NCBI GenBank assembly: GCA_963799315.1
Contig: CAWCWP010000003.1
Span: forward strand, 1 to 64,000
DNA length: 64,000 nt
Direction of reading: 5' to 3'
From: Parerythrobacter_A sp963799315
GTDB taxonomy: Bacteria; Pseudomonadota; Alphaproteobacteria; Sphingomonadales; Sphingomonadaceae
The first letter of the stretch is position 1, and the number at the start of each line of letters is the position of its first letter. Below are positions 36,278 to 45,226 of this stretch, one piece after another. The notes beneath the pieces are model-generated. The model was given only the letters and a program-made list of their open reading frames with translations, was not told the DNA's origin and searched no databases. Position numbers and translations under genes: made by a program.

Positions 36278-37527
36278 ATGAAAACCTGGTTCGCCATTCC
36301 GCTGTGGCAGCGTGTCATCGTCGCCCTGATACTCGGCGGCATTCTCGGCTACATCTGGGGTCCGGGGGCGGAAAGCATCAAGATCGTCGGCGATGTGTTC
36401 ATCGACTTCATCAAGATGCTGATCGTGCCGCTCATCTTCTTCAGCATCGTGTCGGGCGTGGCCTCCATCGGCGATGTCGGGCGGCTGGGCAGCGTCGGGT
36501 GGCGCGCCGTGGGCATGTTCCTGCTGACCGGACAGGTGGCGGTGTGGCTGGGGCTGACTCTTGGCACGATCTTCGCGCCGGGCATCGGGCTGGATACTTC
36601 CGCCATCCAGATGGGCGACGTGCCCGAACCCGGTGCCTTCGACTGGCGCGAGATGGTGCGCACCATGATCCCGGTCAGCCCGGTCGGGGTGATGGCGCAA
36701 TGTGCAGGTGCTGCCGCTGATCGTCTTTTCGCTGCTGGTCGGCATCGGCATCCTGCTGGGCCAGCGCGAGGATATGGCGGCGGTCGGCCCCATCGCGCGC
36801 GCGTTCGATGGCGGCGCGCTGGTTTTCCAGAAGATCACGATCCTAATCATGGAGCTGACCCCGTTCGGCGTGTTCGCGCTGATGGCATGGGTGGTCGGCA
36901 CGCTGGGGCTGGACGCGGTGGCGGCGCTGGCGCAAGCTGGTGGCGCTGAATTATGCGGGCTGCCTGCTCATCATCGGCGTGATGTATGTGTCGGTGCTGG
37001 CCTTCGTGGCGCGGGTGTCGGTCATCGGGTTCTTTCGCGGCATGGTGGACGCGATTGCGGTCGCCTATTCCACCGCCAGTTCCTCGGCCACGCTGCCCGT
37101 GACGTTACGCTGCACGCAGCGCAATCTGGGCGTCAGCAAGCCGACCAGCAGCTTCGTCGTGTCGCTGGGTTCCACCATCAATATGGACGGCACCGCGATG
37201 TATCTGGGGCTGGCGACGCTGTTCGGGGCGCAGATCTTCGGCGTCGATCTGAGCGTGGCGGATTACCTCATGGTGGCGCTGCTGGCGACCGTGGGCAGCA
37301 TCGGCGCGGCGGGCATTCCGGGCGGCGGGCTGGTGATGATGGGCGCAGTGTTTACGGCGGTCGGCGTACCGCTCGAAACCATCGCCTTCGTCGCTGGCGT
37401 GGACCGCATCATGGACATGATGCGCACCGCCACCAATGTGACAGGCGATGCGGCCGTGACGGTGACGACGGCGAGTATGCTGGGCGAGCTGGACAAGGTT
37501 GAGTTGCGGAGTGCGGACGATGTTTAA
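36278..37527 (+). CDS. Dicarboxylate/amino acid:cation symporter (DAACS/GltP-DctA type), two frameshifts as given
   Basis: About 416 residues after repair. Sodium- or proton-coupled uptake of glutamate or C4-dicarboxylates through the inner membrane. Eight membrane segments are visible, with the hallmark Ser-rich re-entrant loop YSTASSSATLPVTL, SLGSTINMDGTAMY and the C-terminal DRIMDMMRTATNVTGDA. Frame breaks at 36698 and 36933 are each explained by one extra C in the same local context (GCG-C-AA); removal gives ANVQVLPLIVFS and ALAKLVALNYAG. The end overlaps the next gene by eight bases. Confidence 0.9.
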
Positions 37528-37846
37528 GTGGAATGATAAGGCTAAATCGCCCGCGCTAAAATTGAAAACTTCCGTTTTCCGGAAAAGATACGCATCGTTT
37601 CGTAGACGTGCCGGCCATATATTAATAGGATTACTTACCTCTGTTGCCGTTGTTATCACGTTGATTTCTGGTGCTGATTTAGTATTTAAGTTAGGATATG
37701 GTTATGAGAAGCATGATTTTCTAACAGGTATGCTTATGATTGCGATTGGTATCGTTTCGTGGCCATTTTGGTCTATTACTTCGACAATCGTTGATCGCAT
37801 GAGTGGCATAGAAACGGAATTCGAAGACGATTACTGGAAGCTTTAG
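37520..37846 (+). CDS. AT-rich small membrane protein, function unknown
   Basis: 108 residues. A basic N-terminus (KLKTSVFRKRYASFRRRAG) precedes two membrane segments (about 35-57 and 72-92) and an acidic end. No family recognised. Base composition is much richer in A+T than the flanking genes, and codon use differs, suggesting recent acquisition. It starts inside the last codons of the symporter gene, which would couple it to that gene's translation if the overlap is real. Confidence 0.62.
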   Translation: MFKWNDKAKSPALKLKTSVFRKRYASFRRRAGHILIGLLTSVAVVITLISGADLVFKLGYGYEKHDFLTGMLMIAIGIVSWPFWSITSTIVDRMSGIETEFEDDYWKL

Positions 37847-37862
37847 ATTGGCGAGTAGTCGC

Positions 37863-38513
37863 TCACCTCCCCTTCGGCTTCTCCAGCACCTTCTTACGAA
37901 AACTGCACAAATCCACCACCGGGCAGCGCCAGCATTCGGGCGTTCGCGCTTTGCAGATGTAGCGGCCATGCAGGATCAGCCAGTGGTGTGCGTGCAGGCG
38001 GAAGGGTTGGGGCACGCGCTTGTCCAGCTTGGCCTCGACGTGGTCGGGCGTCTTGCCCTTGGCCAGGCCGGTGCGGTTGCCGACGCGCAGGATGTGGGTG
38101 TCCACCGCAAAGGTTTCCTGCCCGAACCAGCAGTTCAGCACCACATTCGCCGTCTTGCGCCCCACGCCGGGCAGCCGCACCAACGCCTCGCGCGTATCGG
38201 GCACCTCCCCGCCGAACTCGTCCACCAGCAGCGCCGCGCAGGCCATCACGTTCTTCGCCTTGGAATTGAACAGGCCGATGGTCTTGATGTGATCGACCAG
38301 CGCCTCGTGCCCAAGATCGAGCATCTGCTGCGGCGTCTCGACGTGCGCGAACAGCGCCCGCGTCGCCTTGTTCACGCCCACATCGGTCGCCTGCGCACTC
38401 AACGCGACCGCCACCACCAGCTGATAGGCATTGCCGAATTCCAGCTCGGTCACCGGCTCCGGATTGTCCTCCGCCAGCCGCCGGAAAAACTCGAAGATCT
38501 GGTCCTTGGTCAT
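37863..38513 (-). CDS. nth: Endonuclease III
   Basis: 216 residues. Base-excision-repair DNA glycosylase/AP lyase. The helix-hairpin-helix LPGVGRKTANVVL with the catalytic Lys, the catalytic Asp in FAVDTHILR, and the [4Fe-4S] cluster loop (C-x6-C-x2-C-x5-C in CKARTPECWRCPVVDLC) are complete. I chose the ATG at 38513; the longer in-frame start would run into dapB. It follows dapB with a 14-bp gap. Confidence 0.96.
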   Translation of the reverse strand: MTKDQIFEFFRRLAEDNPEPVTELEFGNAYQLVVAVALSAQATDVGVNKATRALFAHVETPQQMLDLGHEALVDHIKTIGLFNSKAKNVMACAALLVDEFGGEVPDTREALVRLPGVGRKTANVVLNCWFGQETFAVDTHILRVGNRTGLAKGKTPDHVEAKLDKRVPQPFRLHAHHWLILHGRYICKARTPECWRCPVVDLCSFRKKVLEKPKGR

Positions 38514-38527
38514 ACGCGAAGTAACCG

Positions 38528-39247
38528 TTACAGACCCAGCACATCGTTCATCGTGTAGCGGCCCGGTGCCTGTCCGGTCAGCCATGCCGCCGCGCGCACC
38601 GCACCGCGTGCGAAGATGCTGCGGTTTTCGGCGCTGTGCGACAGGGTCAGCCGCTCCTCCTCGCCAGCAAACAGCACGCTGTGCTCGCCAGCAATCGTGC
38701 CGCCGCGCATTGCCGCGAAGCCGATGGTGCCAGGTTCGCGCGCGCCGTTCCGGTCGTCGGCCCGCACCGTGGCGAGATCGACCGCGCGCCCCGCCGCCGC
38801 AGCCTCGCCCAGCAGCATCGCAGTGCCCGAAGGCGCATCCACCTTGCGGCGGTGATGCAGGTCGAGGATTTCCACGTCCCAGTCGGAATCAAGCCGCGCC
38901 GCCGCCTCGCGCACAAGATGCGCCAGCAGCGTGACGCCGAGCGAGGTATTGCCCGTTTGCAGCACCGCGACGGCCTGTGCCGCCTCGTCCAGCGCCGCGT
39001 GGTGCCGTGCCTCAAGCCCGGTGGTGCCGACCAGCACCGGAACCTTCGCATCGACTGCCGCTGCCAGCGTCGATTCCAGAGCGTCAGGTGCGGAAAAATC
39101 CACCAGCACCTCAATTTGTCCGGACAGCTTTCCAACGTCATCGCCATGATCGACGCCGCCGCCCAGCGTATGTCCCGCTTCCTGCACCGCATCACGCAAT
39201 GACATGCCCATGCGCCCTGCGCTGCCGATGATTCCGATGCGTGCCAT
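38528..39247 (-). CDS. dapB: 4-hydroxy-tetrahydrodipicolinate reductase
   Basis: 239 residues. NAD(P)H-dependent step in lysine/diaminopimelate synthesis. Rossmann motif GSAGRMG (7-13), LVDFSAPDA, LVGTTGL, and the substrate-binding stretch HHRRKVDAPSGTA are present. Divergent from cobB, with 35 bp between starts. Same pathway as dapE 2 kb away. Confidence 0.97.
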   Translation of the reverse strand: MARIGIIGSAGRMGMSLRDAVQEAGHTLGGGVDHGDDVGKLSGQIEVLVDFSAPDALESTLAAAVDAKVPVLVGTTGLEARHHAALDEAAQAVAVLQTGNTSLGVTLLAHLVREAAARLDSDWDVEILDLHHRRKVDAPSGTAMLLGEAAAAGRAVDLATVRADDRNGAREPGTIGFAAMRGGTIAGEHSVLFAGEEERLTLSHSAENRSIFARGAVRAAAWLTGQAPGRYTMNDVLGL

Positions 39248-39282
39248 TGAGCTTCCAACCCCTCCCATGCGAGACCCTGCCC

Positions 39283-40007
39283 ATGCCAGACATTCGTACC
39301 ATCGTCATCCTTACCGGTGCAGGGATTTCCGCCGAATCCGGTATCGCCACGTTCCGCGCGGCGGACGGGTTGTGGGAAGAACACCGGATCGAGGATGTCG
39401 CCACGCCCGAAGGCTTCGCCCGCGACCCCGCGCTGGTGCAGCGGTTCTATGATATGCGGCGCGCGGCGGTGCACGCGGCGAAGCCCAATGCGGCGCACGA
39501 GGCGCTGGCGCGGCTGGGGCGTGAATGGCGGGGCGACCTGCTACTCGTCACGCAAAACGTCGACGACTTGCACGAACGTGCTATTGGTCCGGGGGAGCGA
39601 CGGGCGTGCTGCATATGCATGGCGAGCTGCTGTCCGCCCTGTGCGGCGCATGCGGCACGCGGCATCGCTGGACCGACCCGCTCGGCGACGCACCGCCATG
39701 TCCGGCGTGCGGTGCCGGGGCGCTGCGGCCCGATATCGTGTGGTTCGGCGAGATGCCCTACGGCATGGACCGCATCTACGCCGCGCTTGGTCAGGCCGAC
39801 CTGTTCGTTTCCATCGGCACATCGGGCGCGGTTTATCCGGCGGCAGGCTTCGTGGCGGAGGCGAAGGCAGCGGGTGCGCGGACGCTGGAACTCAACCTCG
39901 AACGCAGCGAAGGCTCGCACCTGTTCGACGAGACGCGGCAGGGCCCGGCCGGTGCGCTGGTGCCGCAATGGGTGGACGAGATGCTGGTGAATGCCGGACA
40001 AAGGTGA
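39283..40007 (+). CDS. cobB: NAD-dependent protein deacylase (sirtuin), frameshifted as given
   Basis: About 241 residues after repair. Removes acyl groups from lysines using NAD. GAGISAESGIATFRA, TQNVDDLHERA, the catalytic His in LHMHGE, and a four-Cys zinc site (CGAC ... CPAC) are visible. The frame is lost near 39585-39596, in a run of five G where one missing base would restore it (GPGGATGVLHMHGE). It ends in a 19-bp palindrome and is followed by a terminator. Confidence 0.9.
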
Positions 40008-40020
40008 CACTGTGTCACCT
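40002..40020. repeat. Perfect 19-bp palindrome across the cobB stop
   Basis: AGGTGACAC-T-GTGTCACCT has nine-base perfect arms and includes the cobB stop codon. No T-run follows, so it is not itself a typical terminator. It may be an mRNA 3'-end stabilising hairpin or a protein-binding site. Confidence 0.4.
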
Positions 40021-40083
40021 GTTGTTGGGCGGAAACTTCCCAATTTTGTCAGATGTTTAGAGCGATAATGCCAAAGGTGACGG

Positions 40084-40105
40084 ACAGGGCTCTAAGCCCT
40101 GTTTT
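40084..40105 (+). terminator. Rho-independent terminator downstream of cobB
   Basis: ACAGGGCT and AGCCCTGT pair over eight bases around a three-base loop (CTA), followed directly by TTTT. The 110 bases from here to the next gene hold nothing else recognisable. Confidence 0.65.
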
Positions 40106-40218
40106 CGAGCAGACTGGCCAAATCGCGCGGAGGATATCGACGAATTGAAAGAGCGCAGCCAGCTTAGCGGCCTATGTCGATGTAGGAAAATGTCTGGACT
40201 GGGGTGAGAAGCGGCCGC

Positions 40219-40386
40219 TCAAGTCTTTTTTCCTATGGGCGCGAGGAAGCCGTAAACTATCGAAGCAGCCGTCCACCCGGCTACAAAAGAAACTTGAATG
40301 GTCGATCCCTGCAAGTAATTCAGGCCACTGTAAAATCCAATACCTAGTGCCCAATATAGGAATGCCGATGCAATTCGCTCACCCAT
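40219..40386 (-). CDS. 55-residue membrane protein, function unknown
   Basis: Short frame with a strong ribosome binding site: AGGAG eight bases before the ATG at 40386. It encodes MGERIASAFLYWALGIGFYS, then a second hydrophobic stretch and a basic end (APIGKKT). Two membrane segments are likely. No family recognised. It sits in a composition patch that is richer in A+T than average, divergent from the HTH regulator 320 bp away. The 40387-40651 stretch between them shows no other gene. Confidence 0.6.
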   Translation of the reverse strand: MGERIASAFLYWALGIGFYSGLNYLQGSTIQVSFVAGWTAASIVYGFLAPIGKKT

Positions 40387-40651
40387 TTGCAGATCTCCTG
40401 TCGTGGACGTAGACTTTACACGTTATGCGAGCAATCGCGAATGTCCGCAACTGGGGTCGTTTGTTGACGGACCGGTTTTGGCACCGATCATCGGCAAGCC
40501 GCCGGTCCGCTTCCAAGCGCTTCCCATTGAGCCGCGAACGTCGGATTTTGGGGTGCGGAGCGGAACGGCAAACTAGGAGCCGCTTGCGCTCGGATTGTCG
40601 TCCTGAAGCTTGCTCTTGAAGCGTCACCTTTATATGAAAAATATAATTAAT

Positions 40652-40685
40652 TTGACAATCCGGCTTATCTCGTTTTATATAAAAC
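40652..40685 (+). promoter_or_regulatory. Sigma-70-type promoter with a palindrome over the -10
   Basis: TTGACA at 40652-40657, 17-bp spacer, TTATAT at 40675-40680. The -10 lies inside the 14-bp perfect palindrome GTTTTATATAAAAC (40672-40685), 20 bases before the regulator start. A repressor binding there would block the promoter. Confidence 0.62.
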
Positions 40686-40705
40686 ATATGAAACAGGAGA
40701 GTTTG

Positions 40706-41107
40706 ATGACGAAAGTAACATCAGAGACAATGAGGCCGAAACACGTAAAAGCTGCGCGAGCGTTGCTCGAATGGAGCGCAGAAGAATTGGCAGATGTTCT
40801 GCCAGTGGGTGTAGCAACTCTGCGAACGTTCGAAAGCGGCAAGGAAGTCAAACTGGCCAGCCGCATCGCTATTTTTGACGGGCTCACGAATTATGGCGTG
40901 CGTATGCAAAATGGTGGCCGTCCTGGAGTGAAAATCGTTGAACCAGAGAAATGGTCGATCAACATCAATAAGAAAGCGTGCCCCGCATGCGATAGTGTAC
41001 TGCCCTTCATTCGAACGCCTCGCAACTTACGGCAGGTGGTTTGGGGTGGCTGGACCTGCGAGAACTGTCGCGCTGAGATAGACAAGGCGGGTCGAGAGAT
41101 TGCCTAG
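40706..41107 (+). CDS. HTH regulator with C-terminal zinc ribbon
   Basis: 133 residues. Residues about 10-65 are an XRE-like helix-turn-helix (KAARALLEWSAEELADVLPV, then ATLRTFESG). The C-terminal part has two Cys pairs, CPAC and CENC, about 35 residues apart, suggesting a zinc ribbon. The start has AGGAG six bases upstream. The gene has its own consensus promoter with a palindrome over the -10, consistent with autorepression. Composition is richer in A+T than neighbouring genes. Target genes unknown; the divergent 55-residue protein is one candidate. Confidence 0.75.
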   Translation: MTKVTSETMRPKHVKAARALLEWSAEELADVLPVGVATLRTFESGKEVKLASRIAIFDGLTNYGVRMQNGGRPGVKIVEPEKWSININKKACPACDSVLPFIRTPRNLRQVVWGGWTCENCRAEIDKAGREIA

Positions 41108-41201
41108 CCAGCCGCAATGTGACTTTCCGAAGCTGGGTCGTTAGCCCAAGATTTGCGCTTGGCAGCGTATCGCTGAAAGCAGACGTTCCGCTAGTGGGTC
41201 G

Positions 41202-41980
41202 TTACCTATCGTTCCACCCACACCCCCGACACGCGGCGTCCTTCGCAATCGTCAGCGTCCGCATTCCCGGCTTCATGCCATCCAGCACATGCAGCTTGCC
41301 CCATCGCTCTCGCGCCGAACGCGGCGCTGCCTGCCAGCAGTAGCCGCACCGCCTCCATTGCCGCGAAGCTGCCGACCCAGCCTGCCATCGCGCCCAGCAT
41401 GCCATCCTCGGCGCAGCTGTCGCAATCGTCCGCGTCGAACGCATCGCCGACGAAGCAGCGGTAGCAGGGCTGGTCCGGCAGGTGCCCGGCAAACGCACCG
41501 ACCTGCCCCTGGAACCGCGCGACTGCCGCCGACAGCAGCGGGATACCCGCCGCCACGCAGGCATCCGATACGGCGAGGCGGGTGGCGAAATTGTCGGTGC
41601 CGTCGAGCACCAGCTGCGCATCGTCCAGCGCGGCGCGCGCATTGGTGGCGTCGATCCGCGTATCGCTCAGCGTGACGGTCAGCGCATCGTCGAAATTGGC
41701 GAGCCACCGCCGGCGCTGAGACCGCCTTGCCGTGGCCGACATCGCGCTGCGCGAACAGGGTCTGGCGTTGCAGGTTGCTGACATCGACCACATCGTCGTC
41801 GATCAGGGTCAGCCGCCCGATCCCGGCAGCGGCAAGGTATTGCAGCGCGGGCGAGCCGATGCCGCCCAACCCGACCAGCGCGACATGCGCGTCCGCCAGC
41901 GCCACCTGGCCCGCACCGCCGATTTCGGGCAGGACGATATGGCGCGCAAATCGGTCGAGGCGGGCGGGAGATAAAGCCAT
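41202..41980 (-). CDS. moeB: MoeB/ThiF-type sulfur-carrier adenylyltransferase, two frameshifts as given
   Basis: About 259 residues after repair. Adenylates the C-terminal Gly of a sulfur-carrier protein (MoaD or ThiS type). ATP-binding GLGGIGSPALQYLAAAGIG, the metal-binding Asp and Arg region DDDVVDVSNLQRQ, LDGTDNFATR, and two Cys pairs (CYRC; terminal CRGC) that would bind zinc are visible. No rhodanese domain follows. One extra base each near 41708-41714 and 41301-41312 break the frame. Whether it serves molybdopterin or thiamine synthesis cannot be decided here; no moa or thi genes are nearby. Confidence 0.88.
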
Positions 41981-42041
41981 CGCAACCCTGTTGGCAGGGG
42001 GTGGATAGCCTGTCGAGAAACGCTAGCTTTCGAGCAGCTGT

Positions 42042-43448
42042 TTAGCTTTCCAGTTGGCGCAACAGGCTGCGCACATCGCCGTCCATATCGGCATCGCGGG
42101 TGCGCAGGTCTTCGATCAGGCGCACGGCGTGGATCACGGTGGAATGATCGCGCCCGCCGAACTTGCGCCCGATTTCGGGGTAGCTGCGCGGCGTCAGGCA
42201 TTTCGCCAGATACATCGCCACCTGCCGTGGCCGCACGATGGCGCGGGCGCGGCGTTTGGACGACATTTCGGACCGGTCGAGGCGGTAGAACTGGCAGACC
42301 GTGCGCTGGATTTCGTCGATCGTGATGCGGCGGCGATTGGCGCTGAGGATATCGGTCAGCTGGTCTTCGGCCAGCGCCAGCGACACGTCCTGCCCGGTCA
42401 GCTGGGCATAGGCGATCAGCTTGTTCAGCCCGCCGACCAGCTCGCGGACATTGCGGGTGATGGTGCGCGCGAGGAAGGCGATGACGTCATCGGGCACGTT
42501 CAGGGGCGCGAAGCGCGTCAGCTTCGATTCCAGGATCTTGCGGCGCAATTCGATATCGGCGGGCTGGATATCGGCGACCAGCCCCATCGACAGGCGACTC
42601 AGCAGGCGCGGTTCGACCCCGTCCAGCGCCTGCGGCGCGCGGTCGGCGGCGAAGACCAGCCGCTTGCCTTCGGCCAGCAGCGCGTCGATCGTGTAAAGCA
42701 GTTCCTCCTGCGCGCTCGCCTTGCCGATGATGAACTGGATATCGTCCACCAGCAGCAGGTCGAAACTGCGCAGGCGCGCCTTGAATTCGATCATCTGGTT
42801 GGCTTTCAAAGCCTGGACGAATTCCACCATGAAGCGTTCGGCGCTGCAATAGAAGATGCGCGCGCGCGGATGCCGGGCGAGATAGGCGTGGCCGGTCGCG
42901 TGCAGCAGGTGCGTCTTGCCCTGTCCGGTGGCGGCCTTGAGATAGAGCGGCGAGAATTGCGGCGGCTCGCTGGCGGCCATGCGTTCCGCCGCATTGCGGC
43001 CCAGCACGTTGGTCTCGCCGCTGACGAAAGAGGCAAAGGTCAGCGACGGGTCGAGGCCGACGGACGAGACGAAGCCTGCCTCCGGCAATCCGGCGGAGCC
43101 GACCGCGATCATGCTGGTGTCGCCCTTGTCCGCCGCCGTGCCGGGATTGTCGATGGCGATATCCGCCATGCGCCGGCGACCGGGATGGACCTGGATATTG
43201 ACAGTGCGCACTTCGCCGCGCGCGATCTTCCACGCCAGCGACAGGCGGTCGGCAAACCGGTCCTGCACCCAGCTCGCGCTGAATTCGGTGGGGAGATACA
43301 GGTCGAGCGTGCCGGTGTCGGGGGAGAACCCGCCGACCTGGATCGGCTTGATCCACTGGCTGTGCAGCTGGTGGCCCAGATCCTTGCGCAGGCCCTGGCT
43401 GATATCCGCCCAGTCCGCCGCCAGGTTCACCGCTTCCAGATCTTCCAT
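42042..43448 (-). CDS. dnaA: Chromosomal replication initiator DnaA
   Basis: 468 residues, uninterrupted. Domain I (about 10-80), variable linker, AAA+ domain III with Walker A ATGQGKTHLL and Walker B LLLVDDIQFI, and domain IV with the DnaA-box-binding motif GRDHSTVIHA near the C-terminus. It initiates replication by melting oriC. A conserved hairpin lies in the leader just upstream. I see no cluster of TTATCCACA-type boxes in the intergenic region, so oriC is not demonstrated here. Confidence 0.98.
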   Translation of the reverse strand: MEDLEAVNLAADWADISQGLRKDLGHQLHSQWIKPIQVGGFSPDTGTLDLYLPTEFSASWVQDRFADRLSLAWKIARGEVRTVNIQVHPGRRRMADIAIDNPGTAADKGDTSMIAVGSAGLPEAGFVSSVGLDPSLTFASFVSGETNVLGRNAAERMAASEPPQFSPLYLKAATGQGKTHLLHATGHAYLARHPRARIFYCSAERFMVEFVQALKANQMIEFKARLRSFDLLLVDDIQFIIGKASAQEELLYTIDALLAEGKRLVFAADRAPQALDGVEPRLLSRLSMGLVADIQPADIELRRKILESKLTRFAPLNVPDDVIAFLARTITRNVRELVGGLNKLIAYAQLTGQDVSLALAEDQLTDILSANRRRITIDEIQRTVCQFYRLDRSEMSSKRRARAIVRPRQVAMYLAKCLTPRSYPEIGRKFGGRDHSTVIHAVRLIEDLRTRDADMDGDVRSLLRQLES

Positions 43449-43481
43449 ACACCCCCTGATGCGCGAGCCTGTCCCGCGCTA

Positions 43482-43512
43482 TATTCTGCCGGGCCGGTGT
43501 TCCGGCAGAATA
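43482..43512. repeat. Perfect hairpin in the dnaA leader
   Basis: TATTCTGCCGG (43482-43492) and CCGGCAGAATA (43502-43512) are exact 11-bp inverted copies around a 9-base loop. The hairpin ends about 33 bases before the dnaA start codon, in its likely 5' leader. No T-run follows on the minus strand, so it is not a typical terminator. Confidence 0.6.
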
Positions 43513-43879
43513 CCGGAGCGTCCGACCTGTATGCGCCGAAGCGCCTGCTTTCGACGCAGGCATCCGACCCGGCTTCACCGCGCCTGCGGCAAAGCTTCGC
43601 CAACACCCGGAATCGCGTGATTCCAGCGCGCAGTCCTTCGACCGGTCGTTGTGTTGAACAGACGGTTTGTAAGCCGTGCTGCGGATGCTGTTTTAGGCAT
43701 GGCGAAAGATGAGTCGCAAGGGCGGGCGATGTAAAATTACTGAAATAATTGCGTTGACATTAACCAAACCCGCAGGCCGCCGTTCAAGTGCCTGTAACGC
43801 CTTGGAAAGAGGGCCGCGCCCGCAATGCGAGACCACGCGAATCGCGGGATTTTCGCCTATCCGCCTGCGCAATCGCATA
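43513..43879. other. Intergenic region between dnaA and rpsT, no gene seen
   Basis: About 370 bp upstream of dnaA. It should hold the dnaA promoter. Reading both strands I find no convincing ORF, no tRNA and no tandem DnaA boxes. The stretch 43730-43770 is locally AT-rich. Confidence 0.6.
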
Positions 43880-43880
43880 C

Positions 43881-43911
43881 AAAAAAGCCGGCGCGTCGGG
43901 CACCGGCTTTT
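43881..43911 (-). terminator. rpsT terminator
   Basis: On the minus strand AAAAGCCGG and CCGGCTTTT pair around a 13-base loop and run into T6. It lies 35 bases after the rpsT stop. Confidence 0.88.
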
Positions 43912-43946
43912 CGTCCGCTGTCGCGGCTTGCGAAGGATCGCGTCGC

Positions 43947-44207
43947 TTACAGGGCGGCGACTCGCTTCGACAGGCGCGACATCTTCCGCGCCACGGTATT
44001 CTTGTGCATCACGCCGCGCGCCACGCCGCGCGCCAGTTCGGGCTGCGCTGCCTTCAGGGCATCGGCGGCAGCGGACTTGTCGCCGCCTTCGATGGCGGTT
44101 TCGACCCGCTTCACGAAGCCACGAATGCGGCTGATGCGCGCGCCGTTGATTTCGGCGCGGCGATCATTGCGGCGGATGCGTTTTTTTGCTTGCGGCGTGT
44201 TTGCCAT
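43947..44207 (-). CDS. rpsT: 30S ribosomal protein S20
   Basis: 86 residues, complete bS20 (MANTPQAKKRIRRNDRRAEI at the N-terminus, MHKNTVARKMSRLSKRVAAL at the end). Basic and helical as expected. Part of the conserved dnaA-rpsT-mutM order, with its own terminator. Confidence 0.98.
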   Translation of the reverse strand: MANTPQAKKRIRRNDRRAEINGARISRIRGFVKRVETAIEGGDKSAAADALKAAQPELARGVARGVMHKNTVARKMSRLSKRVAAL

Positions 44208-44370
44208 TGTCTCGTTGCTCCTGCGGCCACGGCGTCGTCATGCGCCAGACCGGATATATTGTGTCGTCCAGATGGAACGGACGGCCCGAAGACCGCCGGA
44301 AAGCGCGCGCATTATGCGCAAACCGGGATTCGGTCAAGCAAATGCGCTCCCAAACGCCTGACGACCGGCC

Positions 44371-45185
44371 TCACTTCTGGCAACGCGGACAGAACCATGT
44401 GCTGCGCCCGCCCTGCACGATGCGCCGCACTGTCCCACCGTCTTCGCGGTGGCAGGGCTCGCCCTCGCGGCCATAGGCATCGAAGCGGGTGGCGAAATAG
44501 CCCAGCTCGCCGTCGGGGCGGGCATAATCGCGCAAGCTGCTGCCGCCGTCCTCTATCGATTCGGCCAGCACGGCACGGATCGCGGGCACCAGCCGCGCCA
44601 GCGCCGGTCCGGACACCTTGCCCGCCGGTTTGCGCGGATGGATGCGCGCCCGCCACAGCGCCTCGCACACATAGATATTGCCCAGCCCCGCTACGATGCG
44701 CTGGTCCAGCAGCATCAGCTTGATGGGCGCAATGCGACCTTTCAGCGCGGCCTTGAGATGGGCCGCATCGAAATCCGGGCCAAGCGGTTCCGGCCCCATC
44801 GTCGCGAAGGACGGCCAGTCCGCAAGGGCGTCGCGCGCGACCAGATCGACCCAGCCGAACCTGCGCGGATCGCACAGGGCGAGGTGGTGGGTGGCGGTTT
44901 CCAGCACCAGATGGTCGTGCTTGTCGCGCGCGTCGGGGTCGATCCGCCAGCGCCCGCTCATGCCGAGATGGAAAATCAGCGTCTGGTCGCGGTCGGTATG
45001 GATGAGCCCGAATTTCGCGCGGCGACCCAGCTCCGTCACCCGCGCACCGGTCAGCATCTGGACAAGGTCGGGCGGGAAGGGGCGGCGCATATCGGGCCGG
45101 TTCACGCGCACGCGGTAATCGCCTGCCCGTCCAGCACACGCGCCAGCCCGCGCACGGTGGTTTCGACTTCGGGAAGTTCGGGCAT
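44371..45185 (-). CDS. mutM: Formamidopyrimidine-DNA glycosylase, frameshifted as given
   Basis: About 272 residues after repair. Removes oxidised purines such as 8-oxoguanine. MPELPEVETTVRGLARVL contains the catalytic Pro2 and Glu3; QRIVAGLGNIYVCEALW and the C-terminal zinc finger (CHREDG ... CPRC) are intact. The frame is lost near 45113-45117 at about residue 26, where one missing base joins GQAIT to RVRVNRPDMRRPFPP. As given, the catalytic N-terminus is separated from the rest, so annotation pipelines may start it at residue 27 without the catalytic residues. Confidence 0.95.
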
Positions 45186-45226
45186 GGTCTTGTTTTCTCG
45201 TTGACGCTCGGTGCGGCCATCCCGCT

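Noticed and set aside
43449..43946. Possible oriC next to dnaA
   Set aside because: I found no cluster of DnaA boxes or clear unwinding element; in many alphaproteobacteria oriC lies away from dnaA. A GC-skew computation on the whole chromosome would decide.
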